Assembly: GCF_001422665.1 (NCBI RefSeq)
Contig: NZ_LMLU01000001.1
Coordinates: forward strand, 1,235,583 to 1,299,582
Direction of reading: 5' to 3'
Origin: Arthrobacter sp. Leaf234
Lineage (GTDB): Bacteria > Actinomycetota > Actinomycetes > Actinomycetales > Micrococcaceae
Length of the DNA: 64,000 nt
Below, in pieces: positions 17,142 to 24,673 of this stretch (the first letter of the stretch is position 1; each line of letters starts with the position of its first letter). Under the pieces are notes generated by a model. It did not search any database and had not been told where the DNA came from. It was given only the letters and a program-made list of their open reading frames with translations. Made by a program: the position numbers and the translations under genes.

Positions 17142-18233
17142 ATGACCGAACCCAGCCCACTCCTTGCCCGTCCCGGCGCCGTCGAAGGCGGGGGAGCGGA
17201 CTCCCTCGTCGCGTCCCACTACGGGGATCCCTTCCGTGAGCAGCGTGTCCTCGCCGAGGGGAAGGCCGTCGTCGACCTCTCGCACCGCGGTGTCGTCACG
17301 GTCGCAGGACCGGACCGGTTGAGCTGGCTCAACACCCTGTCCTCCCAGCTGCTGCTCGGGCTGCAGCCCGGGCAGAGCTCGGAGACCCTGCTGCTCACCG
17401 TCCAGGGGCGCATCGAGTACTCGATCCACATCGTCGACGACGGCACCACGGCCTGGCTGATCACCGAGGGTGGGGAGGCCGCACCGCTCGCCGCCTGGCT
17501 CGAGCGCATGAAGTTCATGCTGCGGGTGGAGGTGGCGGACGCCACGGGGGAGTGGGCCGTGCTCGGAGCCACCCGGGCGCTGCCCGAGCTGGGACATGAC
17601 GTCGTCGTCTGGGAGGATCCCTGGCCCGCCATCGGCGCAGGTGGGTACGCGTACTCCACGGTCGAGGCCGGCGCGCACCCCGGCCGCGAGCGCCCCTGGT
17701 TCGAGTACCTCGTACCCCGCGGAGCACTGGACACGACCGTGGCCCGGACGGGCCTCGCCCTGGCCGGTTCGTCGGCCGCGGAAGCCCTGCGGATCGCCGC
17801 CTGGCGGCCCCGGCCCGGGTTCGAGACCGACGAGAAGACCATCCCGCACGAACTCGACCTCATGCGTACCGCCGTGCATCTCGCCAAGGGCTGCTACAAG
17901 GGTCAGGAGACCGTCGCGCGCGTGCACAACCTCGGGCATCCTCCGCGGCGCCTGACCTTCCTGCACCTCGACGGCAGCCAGCACACGCTTCCCGTGGCGG
18001 GCAGCCCGGTGCTCAGCGAGGGCAGGACCGTGGGCCGGGTCACCTCCGTCGGTCACCACTACGAGATGGGCCCCATCGCCCTCGCCGTCCTCAAGCGGTC
18101 CGTCGACGCCTCCGCGGACCTCCTGGTGCAGGACGGGGACGAGCTCTACGCCGCGGCGCAGGAGGTCATCGTCGCGCCTGACGCCGGCCAGGTGGTCGGA
18201 CGCGCCACGGGCTTCCTGAGGGCACCGCGGTGA
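17142..18233 (+). CDS. ygfZ: YgfZ/GcvT-like folate-binding protein
   Basis: Folate-dependent protein needed for assembly or repair of some iron-sulfur enzymes. The 363-residue product carries the diagnostic KGCYKGQETVAR motif near 250-260 with its conserved Cys, plus the aminomethyltransferase-like N-terminal domain (VVDLSHRGVVTVAGPDR, NTLSSQLL) and the C-terminal barrel (GRVTSVGHHYEMGPIALAVLKR). ATG 17142 with GGGAGGC about 11 bp upstream is preferred to the earlier in-frame start at 16986, which lies inside the nitrobindin gene. The next gene overlaps its stop by four bases. Confidence 0.92.
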   Translation: MTEPSPLLARPGAVEGGGADSLVASHYGDPFREQRVLAEGKAVVDLSHRGVVTVAGPDRLSWLNTLSSQLLLGLQPGQSSETLLLTVQGRIEYSIHIVDDGTTAWLITEGGEAAPLAAWLERMKFMLRVEVADATGEWAVLGATRALPELGHDVVVWEDPWPAIGAGGYAYSTVEAGAHPGRERPWFEYLVPRGALDTTVARTGLALAGSSAAEALRIAAWRPRPGFETDEKTIPHELDLMRTAVHLAKGCYKGQETVARVHNLGHPPRRLTFLHLDGSQHTLPVAGSPVLSEGRTVGRVTSVGHHYEMGPIALAVLKRSVDASADLLVQDGDELYAAAQEVIVAPDAGQVVGRATGFLRAPR

Positions 18234-18667
18234 CCGGTGTCCAGGGCGGGCCGGGCGACGCCGGGCGGCAGGGGGCGGCGGGCGACGACGGAGCGGCGGC
18301 GGCCATCGCCCTGGCGCATGCCCTGTTCGACGCCGCGCGGCAGGGCGACGCCGCCACGCTCACCCGCTACCTCGACGCCGGGGTGCCCTACACGCTGACC
18401 AACACGGCGGGCGACAGCCTGCTCATGCTGGCCGCCTACAGCGGGCATCCCGCGATCGTCCGTGACCTGCTGGCGCGCGGGGCCGACGCCGGCCAGGCGA
18501 ACGACCGCGGGCAGACCCCGCTGGCAGGCGCCGTCTTCAAGGGTCACACGGAGGTCGCGCGGCTGCTCCTCGACGCGGGAGGGGACCCCGACGCCGGTGC
18601 CCCGTCCGCCCGGGCCGCAGCGGAGCTGTTCGGCCGGACCGAGCTCATGGCCCTGTTCGACGGGTGA
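18230..18667 (+). CDS. Ankyrin-repeat protein
   Basis: 145 residues from GTG 18230, overlapping the ygfZ stop (GTGA). Three to four ankyrin repeats fill the protein: AARQGDAATLTRYLDAGVP, TAGDSLLMLAAYSGHPAIV, RGQTPLAGAVFKGHTEVA and a final shorter one. Ankyrin repeats bind partner proteins; no catalytic domain is present and no signal peptide is seen. The overlap implies coupled expression with ygfZ. Confidence 0.9.
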   Translation: MTGVQGGPGDAGRQGAAGDDGAAAAIALAHALFDAARQGDAATLTRYLDAGVPYTLTNTAGDSLLMLAAYSGHPAIVRDLLARGADAGQANDRGQTPLAGAVFKGHTEVARLLLDAGGDPDAGAPSARAAAELFGRTELMALFDG

Positions 18668-18673
18668 CCGCCT

Positions 18674-18700
18674 GCGGGCACCCGTCAGCAGGGTGCCCGC
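18674..18700. terminator. Convergent terminator hairpin
   Basis: Stem GCGGGCACCC / GGGTGCCCGC with a seven-base loop, between the ankyrin gene and the convergent GNAT gene. Confidence 0.6.
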
Positions 18701-18721
18701 CGTTCCGGCCTGCCGGGAGGA

Positions 18722-19453
18722 TCACTTCGCGTCGAGGATGACCGACGTCTGGGTCCCGGCGTAGGCGAATCCCGCCCGCAGCGCGGTGCGCTGCGATGCC
18801 GTGTTGTCCGTCCGTGCACGCCACTGGGGCACCAGGCCGGCAGCCATGGACTCCTCCAGCGCCACGGCTGCGATGCGCTGGGCGTAGCCCTTCCGCCGTT
18901 CGTCGGGCGGGGTGATGACGGCGAGGTGCGCGAGGATCCCCTCCCAGATGTCGTAAGCCGCGCCGGCCAACGGCACCGGCCGGCCCGCTGCCGGCTCGCC
19001 GTCGCCCTCCACCAGGACGAAAGGGTGCTCCGACTCGCTGAGGGCGGCTTCCGCGACATCGTCGGGCGGGCACCGGCGTTCGAGATCGAGGACGAGATCC
19101 CGCTCGCCCGACACCACTGCCGGAGGGCCGTCGAAGCGGGGCAGCGCGTCGCAGAAGTACAGCCGTGCCTCGCCGAGTCCCCGGCCGCCGTGGTCGCGGC
19201 TCAGGGAGAGCAGGGTCGAGTGGCTCCGGAGGTCGGGACCGGTCAGCGTCCTGCCCGCGTCGACCGCCCACCGCGGGCCCTTCAGGATCTCGCGGCCGAA
19301 CAGGGTCACGAAGGTCAGGACGCCGGTGTCGTCGTCCACGCTGTAGAGGCGATCGCCGCCGTCGTCCTCGAGGGCGCCGTCCTCCAGTCCGAGAAGCCGT
19401 GACCAGGCGAGCCGGATGATCGAGACGGTGCCGGGATCGAGTTCCACGGTCAC
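18722..19453 (-). CDS. GNAT-family N-acetyltransferase
   Basis: 243 residues from GTG 19453. The C-terminal 120 residues are a GNAT domain: AVITPPDERRKGYAQRIAAVA (acetyl-CoA loop), then WRARTDNTASQRTALRAGF. The N-terminal half lacks known motifs, has a cluster of acidic residues, and may bind substrate. Start and stop overlap is GTGA with pfkA, so it is expressed with phosphofructokinase, though no metabolic link is evident. The substrate is unknown. A much longer open frame upstream (to 20887) is antisense shadow across pfkA. Confidence 0.85.
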   Translation of the reverse strand: MTVELDPGTVSIIRLAWSRLLGLEDGALEDDGGDRLYSVDDDTGVLTFVTLFGREILKGPRWAVDAGRTLTGPDLRSHSTLLSLSRDHGGRGLGEARLYFCDALPRFDGPPAVVSGERDLVLDLERRCPPDDVAEAALSESEHPFVLVEGDGEPAAGRPVPLAGAAYDIWEGILAHLAVITPPDERRKGYAQRIAAVALEESMAAGLVPQWRARTDNTASQRTALRAGFAYAGTQTSVILDAK

Positions 19454-20475
19454 CCGAAGAGGATGGCGGCTTCGTCGTAGCGGTGCTGCGGAACCCGCTT
19501 CAGATTGCCGAGTGCGGCCTCGAAGCCCACGTGGGCGATCTCCGTGCCGTTGAGCGAGACCATCGTGCCCCACAGCTCGTCCTTGACGGAATCCACTGCC
19601 GCCATGCCGAGGCGCGTGGCGAGGACGCGGTCGAAGGACGTCGGCACACCGCCGCGCTGGATGTGTCCGAGGATGGTGGCGCGGGTCTCGATGCCCGTGC
19701 GCGACTCCAGCTCGGGTGCGAGCTGGTCGGCGATGCCGCCGAGGCGGGGGCGGCCGAAGGTGTCCAGTCCGCGTTCGGAGTGGGCCTGCTCCATGTGCGA
19801 GGGCACGAAGCCCTCCGCGACGACCACGAGGGGCGCGCGGCCTCGGGCGTTGGCGTCGGAGACCCATTCGGCGATCTGCTCGATACTCGTCTGCTGTTCG
19901 GGGATGAGGATGGCGTGGGCGCCGGAGGCCATGCCGGCGTGCAGGGCGATCCACCCGACATGGCGCCCCATGACCTCGGCGATCATGCAGCGGCTGTGGG
20001 ATTCGCCGGTGGTGCGCAGGCGGTCGATCGCCTCGGTGGCGATCTGCACGGCCGTGTCGAAGCCGAAGGTGTAGTCGGTGGCGTCGAGGTCGTTGTCGAC
20101 CGTCTTGGGAACGCCCACGATCTTGAGGCCGAGGTCCGTCAGCCGCTTCGCGGCGGCCAGCGTGCCCTCGCCGCCGATCGCGATCACCGCGTCGATGCCC
20201 AACCGGTCGAGATTGGCCTTGATGGCCTCCGCGCCGCCCTTGCCCTCGAAGGGGTTGGTGCGCGAGGTGCCGAGGATGGTGCCGCCCTGCTTGGAGATGC
20301 CCCGCACGGCGTGGCGGGGAAGGTCGACGACGTCGCCCTCGACGACGCCGCGCCACCCGTCCCGGAATCCTACGAACTCCTGGTCGTACGTCTTGATGCC
20401 CTTGAGCACGGCGCCACGGATGACGGCGTTGAGCCCGGGGCAGTCGCCGCCGCTGGTGAGGATTCCGATCTTCAT
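19450..20475 (-). CDS. pfkA: 6-phosphofructokinase
   Basis: Phosphorylates fructose-6-phosphate, committing carbon to glycolysis. The 341 residues show ILTSGGDCPGLNAVIRG at the N-terminus, the nucleotide site IGGEGTLAAAKRL, the catalytic loop PKTVDNDLDATDYTFGFDTA, MGRHVGWIAL and ILGHIQRGG. Gly after GGE points to ATP as donor, while Lys in PKTVDND is the residue seen in pyrophosphate enzymes; this mixed pattern is known from actinobacterial ATP-dependent forms, which escape usual PEP/ADP control. The donor should be treated as likely, not certain. ATG 20475; followed by the overlapping GNAT gene. Confidence 0.94.
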   Translation of the reverse strand: MKIGILTSGGDCPGLNAVIRGAVLKGIKTYDQEFVGFRDGWRGVVEGDVVDLPRHAVRGISKQGGTILGTSRTNPFEGKGGAEAIKANLDRLGIDAVIAIGGEGTLAAAKRLTDLGLKIVGVPKTVDNDLDATDYTFGFDTAVQIATEAIDRLRTTGESHSRCMIAEVMGRHVGWIALHAGMASGAHAILIPEQQTSIEQIAEWVSDANARGRAPLVVVAEGFVPSHMEQAHSERGLDTFGRPRLGGIADQLAPELESRTGIETRATILGHIQRGGVPTSFDRVLATRLGMAAVDSVKDELWGTMVSLNGTEIAHVGFEAALGNLKRVPQHRYDEAAILFG

Positions 20476-20711
20476 GGGGGGTGGGTTTCCTTCGGAGAGG
20501 GGGTGGGTGGTCCGTCAGGAGCACGCCGTCGGGCCCGCCTATGATTCTAGACACACCCCGGCCCGGCCACCCGAACGCGTCACACCAGGCCCGGACCCCC
20601 TGCCGGTCCGGCGTCGGGTCTGCCGGGGAGCACGTAGGCTGGGACGGACCGGCGCACGGCGGACCGAGTCCCGCCGAGCGTTCACCCGCAGGTCCGAGGA
20701 GGACACCAGCA

Positions 20712-21578
20712 GTGCCCCAGGCAGGTTTTGCGCCAGCGGCGCTGCGCATGGTCCACATCTCCCGGCCGGTCCTCTGGATCAACACGCTGGGCACCGGAGT
20801 CGTGGGGCTGTGGCTCACCGGGTCGTTCTGGCAGTGGGAGGCCCTGGCGCTCCTGGTCTGGCTCACGCTGCCGTTCAATCTCCTCATCTACGGCGTCAAC
20901 GACATCTTCGACCAGGACACCGACGCGCTCAACCCGCGCAAGGGCTCCCTCGAGGGGGCGCTCATCAGGGCGTCGGAGGTCCGCGCCATCTGGATCGCGG
21001 TCCTCGCGACCAACCTGCCGTTCCTCGCGTGGTTCGCCGTCACGCTGCCTCCTGCGGCGCTCGCCTGGATCGCGGCCTACGCCCTGGTGTTCGTCTTCTA
21101 CTCGGCGCCACCCCTGCGCTTCAAGGCGCGTCCCTGCCTCGATTCGATCAGCAACGCGGCCTACGCCTTCCCCCTCGTGATCGTGCCCTATGCCCTGGGT
21201 GCCGAACCGGTCTGGGCGGCCGCCGTCGGCCTGATGGCCTGGAGCGCGGCGAAACACACCTACGACGCCGTCCAGGACATCGACGAGGACAGGGGCGTGG
21301 GGATCACGACGACGGCGGTCCGGCTCGGGCCGCGCGGGGTCGTCGCGTGGAGCGGTGCGTGGTGGGCCGTCTCCACCGTGTGCTTCGCGCTCGTCAACAT
21401 CCCGGTCGCCGTCGTGAACGCGCTGATCGCCGGGTGGCTCCTCTGGGGGCTGTGGCGTGATCCGCGGCCCGAGACCGGGCACCGGCTCTACCGCTACTCC
21501 ATCGCCTTCCCCTATGTGGCGGGTACGGTGGCGGGCGTCCAGCTCGTCGTCGCCCTCACGCTGGGCCTCTACCGATGA
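20712..21578 (+). CDS. lyeJ: UbiA-family prenyltransferase, lycopene elongase-like
   Basis: 288 residues with seven to nine membrane helices and both aspartate-rich prenyltransferase motifs: NDIFDQDTDALNPRKG and DAVQDIDEDRGVGI. The N-terminal ISRPVLWINTLG and the fold match lycopene elongases, which add C5 units to lycopene to begin C50 carotenoids. GTG 20712 is chosen because GAGGAGG lies nine bases upstream; ATG 20749 is the alternative. The next gene, a phytoene-desaturase-like oxidoreductase, overlaps by four bases, and cruF is convergent: the same three activities that make bacterioruberin in Haloarcula. Menaquinone prenyltransferase (MenA) is less likely from this context. Confidence 0.82.
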   Translation: MPQAGFAPAALRMVHISRPVLWINTLGTGVVGLWLTGSFWQWEALALLVWLTLPFNLLIYGVNDIFDQDTDALNPRKGSLEGALIRASEVRAIWIAVLATNLPFLAWFAVTLPPAALAWIAAYALVFVFYSAPPLRFKARPCLDSISNAAYAFPLVIVPYALGAEPVWAAAVGLMAWSAAKHTYDAVQDIDEDRGVGITTTAVRLGPRGVVAWSGAWWAVSTVCFALVNIPVAVVNALIAGWLLWGLWRDPRPETGHRLYRYSIAFPYVAGTVAGVQLVVALTLGLYR

Positions 21579-23008
21579 GCCGCGTCGTCGTCGTCGGGGG
21601 CGGGATCGGTGGTCTCACCGCCGCCGCGCTCCTCGGCCGCGCGGGTCACAGCGTCACGCTGCTCGAGGCATCGGACCACGTGGGCGGCAAGAGCCGCCGT
21701 ATCGAGGTGGACGGCCAGCGCATGGACACGGGGCCGTCGCTGTTCACCTTCCCGACGGTCTGGCGCGAGCTGCTGGACCTGCTCGACGCCGTCGCCCCCG
21801 CTTCCGCCGATCCCGCACCGGCCGCCGCCGAGGCCGGCCTCGATCTCGAGCGCCTGGCCGAGGTCGGCACCTACTACTACCGCGGGGAGGCCTGTCCGCT
21901 GCCCGTCCCCCCGGGACACCCGTGGAACGAGGCCTGGGAACGCTTCGCCGCCGAGCACGGTGTGCTGGGCGGCGACGTCTCACGCCTGCTGACGACCGGT
22001 CCGCTCGACCGCCGGTCCCACCCGGCGCTGGCGAAGCTCGCGGGCCTCTACGGGCGCCGCCTCACCACCCGCAGCTACCTCGACAGCCTCGACTGGCTGC
22101 CCGAGGGGCTGCGGGAGGTCATCGCGATCCACACCCTCAACGCCGGGGTCAGTCCCACCCGGACGCCCGCCCTCTACGCGAGCATGCCGGCGATCATGGC
22201 GCACGACGGCGTCTGGATCCCGCGCGGTGGCATCTACGAGCTCGTGCTCGCCCTGGAGCGGCTGGCCGTCGGGGCCGGGGTCGAGATCCGCACCGGGGAG
22301 CCCGCACGGCGGATCGGTCGGCGGCGCGTGGTCACGGCGGAGGGGACGTACCCGGCCGATGCCGTCGTCAGTGGCCTCGACGCCCACCGGCTCGCGGGGC
22401 TGCTGGCCGGTCGTCGTCCCAGGACTCCGCGCAGACTCACCTGTTCCGCCGTCGGGGTGTACGCGGTCCTCTCGCGCCCGCTGCCCGAGGGGACCCCGCG
22501 ACACGGCGTCATCATGCCGGACGATCCCGCGGCACTCTACGCGAGTCTCGAGGAAGGCTCCGAGCCGGAGCAGACCATGGCGTTCGCCAACTACTATCCC
22601 GTCGACGAGGTGTATCCCAACCGGTCGGCGACCCTCGCCCTGCTCCTCACCGCGCCGGCGAACGGCCGGACCTACACGCTCGAGGATCCCTTCGTCCGGC
22701 GGGAGTTGGATCGCACCACCAGCGTCCTCGGCCTGCCCGAGCCCCTCGAGAACTACGTCGCGTCGTCGACGGTGCTCGACCCCGGATACTTCGGCGAGCG
22801 GGGGTCGGCCGGCGGGGCGCTGTACGGCGCCGTGCACCCGGCCTGGATGAGCGGACCGTTCCATGTCCCGCCGTACTCGGACCCGCTGCGGCCCTGGCTG
22901 TGGCGCGTCGGTGCGTCCGTGCACCCGGGAGGTGGGCTGCCCGCCGTCCTCGGCGGGGCCATGATGTCCACGCAGAAGCTGCTGGCGCGGCTGGGACCGG
23001 TCGCCTAG
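21575..23008 (+). CDS. crtD: Carotenoid desaturase-like FAD oxidoreductase (CrtD role)
   Basis: 477 residues of the phytoene-desaturase superfamily: dinucleotide-binding VVVVGGGIGGLTAAALL at the N-terminus, VGGKSRRIEVDG, MDTGPSLFTFP, and the C-terminal SVHPGGGLPAVLGGAMM flavin motif. It differs clearly from the CrtI at 39508. Overlap with the lycopene elongase stop (ATGA) implies coupling. In bacterioruberin synthesis a CrtI-like 3,4-desaturase (CrtD) acts after the elongase, and this gene sits in that slot; the assignment of the exact reaction is from context. About 115 bp with no clear hairpin separates it from the convergent cruF. Confidence 0.8.
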   Translation: MSRVVVVGGGIGGLTAAALLGRAGHSVTLLEASDHVGGKSRRIEVDGQRMDTGPSLFTFPTVWRELLDLLDAVAPASADPAPAAAEAGLDLERLAEVGTYYYRGEACPLPVPPGHPWNEAWERFAAEHGVLGGDVSRLLTTGPLDRRSHPALAKLAGLYGRRLTTRSYLDSLDWLPEGLREVIAIHTLNAGVSPTRTPALYASMPAIMAHDGVWIPRGGIYELVLALERLAVGAGVEIRTGEPARRIGRRRVVTAEGTYPADAVVSGLDAHRLAGLLAGRRPRTPRRLTCSAVGVYAVLSRPLPEGTPRHGVIMPDDPAALYASLEEGSEPEQTMAFANYYPVDEVYPNRSATLALLLTAPANGRTYTLEDPFVRRELDRTTSVLGLPEPLENYVASSTVLDPGYFGERGSAGGALYGAVHPAWMSGPFHVPPYSDPLRPWLWRVGASVHPGGGLPAVLGGAMMSTQKLLARLGPVA

Positions 23009-23123
23009 GGACTCCACCGGCGCGCAATCGACCGGGCTCCGCCTCTCGGCACGGGATGCGGGACGCGAGCGGTTCAGGCGGTCGGATCGTCCACCCGGCC
23101 GCATGGACGCCAGGGGCGGCCTG

Positions 23124-23930
23124 TCAGCCGGCGTGTGCGGGGGCGCCGGAGGCCTGCGGGGCTGCGATGGTCCGGGTCAGCTGCAGCCGCCGGCGGACGA
23201 TGCCGGCGATGAGCACCGCGGCGAGGACGGCCGGGAACGCGAGGCCGGAGAAGATGCACACACCGAGCCAGAGGAACATCGACACGAGCAGGCTGTCGAG
23301 CAGACCGGGCCGGAGCGGCTGATCGGTGATGCGCCGCCCGCCGATCAGCGCCACGAGTGCCGATGCGATGAGTCCGGAGATGAGCCAGCCGCCGTAGTTG
23401 GAGAGCGGTACGCCGTAGTAGGGGCCGCCACCGGGCCAGATCCAGAATCCGAGGGCCACGGCGCCCGGGTCGAGCACGCCGTCGATCACGACCAGCAGGA
23501 GGCCGCCGAGGAGGATCCTCCGCAGGAGGGAACCCGCGCCCGACACCATGGCCACGGCTCCGATGACGAGGGGCACGTAGGACAGCGGCAGCAGGTACGG
23601 GACGAGGCCGAGGATCGTCGGCCCCATGGCGCTGCCGTAGTAGAACTCGCCGTAGGGGACACCCGTGGCCACCCCGAATCCTTCGATCAGGTAGCCGAAG
23701 ACCGACACCGCGACCAGCGTCGCGGCGCCGCGTACGGCACCGAACTGGTGGACGAGGGCGACGACGGCGGGAAGCGCGATGAGGAGGTTGAAGCCGTAGG
23801 ACGCGTATTCGGCACCCTCGACGTCGGGGAACCGCACCACGAAGTAGCCGGAGACGAAGAGGAACGCGCAGGCGACGACGAGCAGGCGGGGGAAGCTTCG
23901 GGCAGCTGAGGTCTTCGGCACGGCATCCAT
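23124..23930 (-). CDS. cruF: CruF-family carotenoid hydratase
   Basis: 268 residues, about seven membrane helices, of the carotenoid-biosynthesis CruF family. Typical segments are YGFNLLIALPAVVALVHQFG, IEGFGVATGVPYGEFYYG, IDGVLDPGAVALGFWIW and YYGVPLSNYGGWLISG with conserved acidic residues. CruF adds water across terminal psi-end double bonds; in the C50 pathway it makes the tertiary hydroxyls of bacterioruberin. It is transcribed towards the elongase/desaturase pair. AAGGATGG overlaps the region before ATG 23930. Confidence 0.88.
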   Translation of the reverse strand: MDAVPKTSAARSFPRLLVVACAFLFVSGYFVVRFPDVEGAEYASYGFNLLIALPAVVALVHQFGAVRGAATLVAVSVFGYLIEGFGVATGVPYGEFYYGSAMGPTILGLVPYLLPLSYVPLVIGAVAMVSGAGSLLRRILLGGLLLVVIDGVLDPGAVALGFWIWPGGGPYYGVPLSNYGGWLISGLIASALVALIGGRRITDQPLRPGLLDSLLVSMFLWLGVCIFSGLAFPAVLAAVLIAGIVRRRLQLTRTIAAPQASGAPAHAG

Positions 23931-23950
23931 CCTTGCAGGTCACGGAGAAG

Positions 23951-23979
23951 GACGGGGCATCGTCCCCGAAGGCCCCGTC
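23951..23979 (-). terminator. Hairpin after pspC
   Basis: Stem GACGGGGC / GCCCCGTC with a 13-base loop just downstream of the small PspC gene and before the cruF start. Weak because the loop is long and no U-tract follows. Confidence 0.35.
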
Positions 23980-24003
23980 CCCGTCACGCCCGTCCTGGCG
24001 GTG

Positions 24004-24243
24004 TCAGCGGCTCAGTGCCTTCTCCAGTGCGATCGTGCCGTCCGTCGTCGGCAGCAGCAGCCAGAGCACCGCGTAGAGGGGGAGGCCGATGAACGGGAGC
24101 AGGAAGCTCAGCAGCATCGCGATGCGGACGTAGCTCACCCGCCAGCCGTACTCCCGGGCGATACCTGAGGCGATGCCGCCGAGGATTCCCCCCGGTGCGC
24201 GCTTGATGGGGGAGGAGCGGAGGATGCGGTAGAAGGACTGCAT
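24004..24243 (-). CDS. pspC: Small PspC-domain membrane protein
   Basis: 79 residues that are almost only a PspC domain: RAPGGILGGIASGIAREYG, VSYVRIAMLLSF, then the helix IGLPLYAVLWLLLP. PspC proteins sit in the inner membrane and report envelope damage. This is one of three PspC-domain proteins within 4 kb, all next to a sensor kinase and regulator. AAAGG precedes the ATG at 24243. It is the last gene of the minus-strand group but is separated from it by a 118-bp gap containing G-rich repeats. Confidence 0.88.
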   Translation of the reverse strand: MQSFYRILRSSPIKRAPGGILGGIASGIAREYGWRVSYVRIAMLLSFLLPFIGLPLYAVLWLLLPTTDGTIALEKALSR

Positions 24244-24296
24244 GGTGTGCCTTTCGGGTTCTGGCCGTGGCGGCCGTGTCTGTCGGTCGGTGAATC

Positions 24297-24332
24297 GGGG
24301 TGGTGCCGGGGGTGGTGCCGGGGGTGGTGCGC
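24297..24332 (+). repeat. G-rich 12-bp tandem repeat, three units
   Basis: GGGGTGGTGCCG repeated twice and a third copy ending in CGC, in the gap upstream of pspC. A fourth G4 run follows at 24342. Confidence 0.8.
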
Positions 24333-24361
24333 CGCCTGATGCGGGGATCCGGTGCTCCGCT

Positions 24362-24673
24362 TCAGTATGCCGTGGGGGAATACGGGCCCTGGCCGGCGGA
24401 CGGGAGGTCGTCGTCGCCCTCGAACGACGCGATACCCGCGCTGTCCCCGTCCTGGTGACCGATCGGTGTGCCGCGTCCGCGCAGGGACAGAAGGCCTCCC
24501 GCGACGAGGGCGAGTCCGACGCCGACCAGGAGGCCCAGGGCCACCACCACCGGATCGATGGACAGGGTCACGAACTGGCCCGCGAGCAGGAGCCCGGCGA
24601 CGGTCAGGATGACCATTCCCCAGACGACGGTGACGAGGCGCGCTCGGAGCGGAGGGGTGATGGCGGTGCTCAT
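24362..24673 (-). CDS. Small two-helix membrane protein
   Basis: 103 residues from ATG 24673, overlapping the upstream PspC/LiaF-like gene by four bases (ATGA). Two membrane helices are visible (VVWGMVILTVAGLLLAGQF and VVALGLLVGVGLALVAGGLL), followed by an acidic, disordered tail. No known motif. The overlap means it is made with the large PspC protein and is probably part of the same envelope system. Confidence 0.75.
   Translation of the reverse strand: MSTAITPPLRARLVTVVWGMVILTVAGLLLAGQFVTLSIDPVVVALGLLVGVGLALVAGGLLSLRGRGTPIGHQDGDSAGIASFEGDDDLPSAGQGPYSPTAY

Noticed and set aside
24297-24345. Possible G-quadruplex in the pspC upstream region
   Set aside because: Four G-runs exist, but with loops of unequal length in a very GC-rich context; chance is not excluded, so it is listed only as a repeat.
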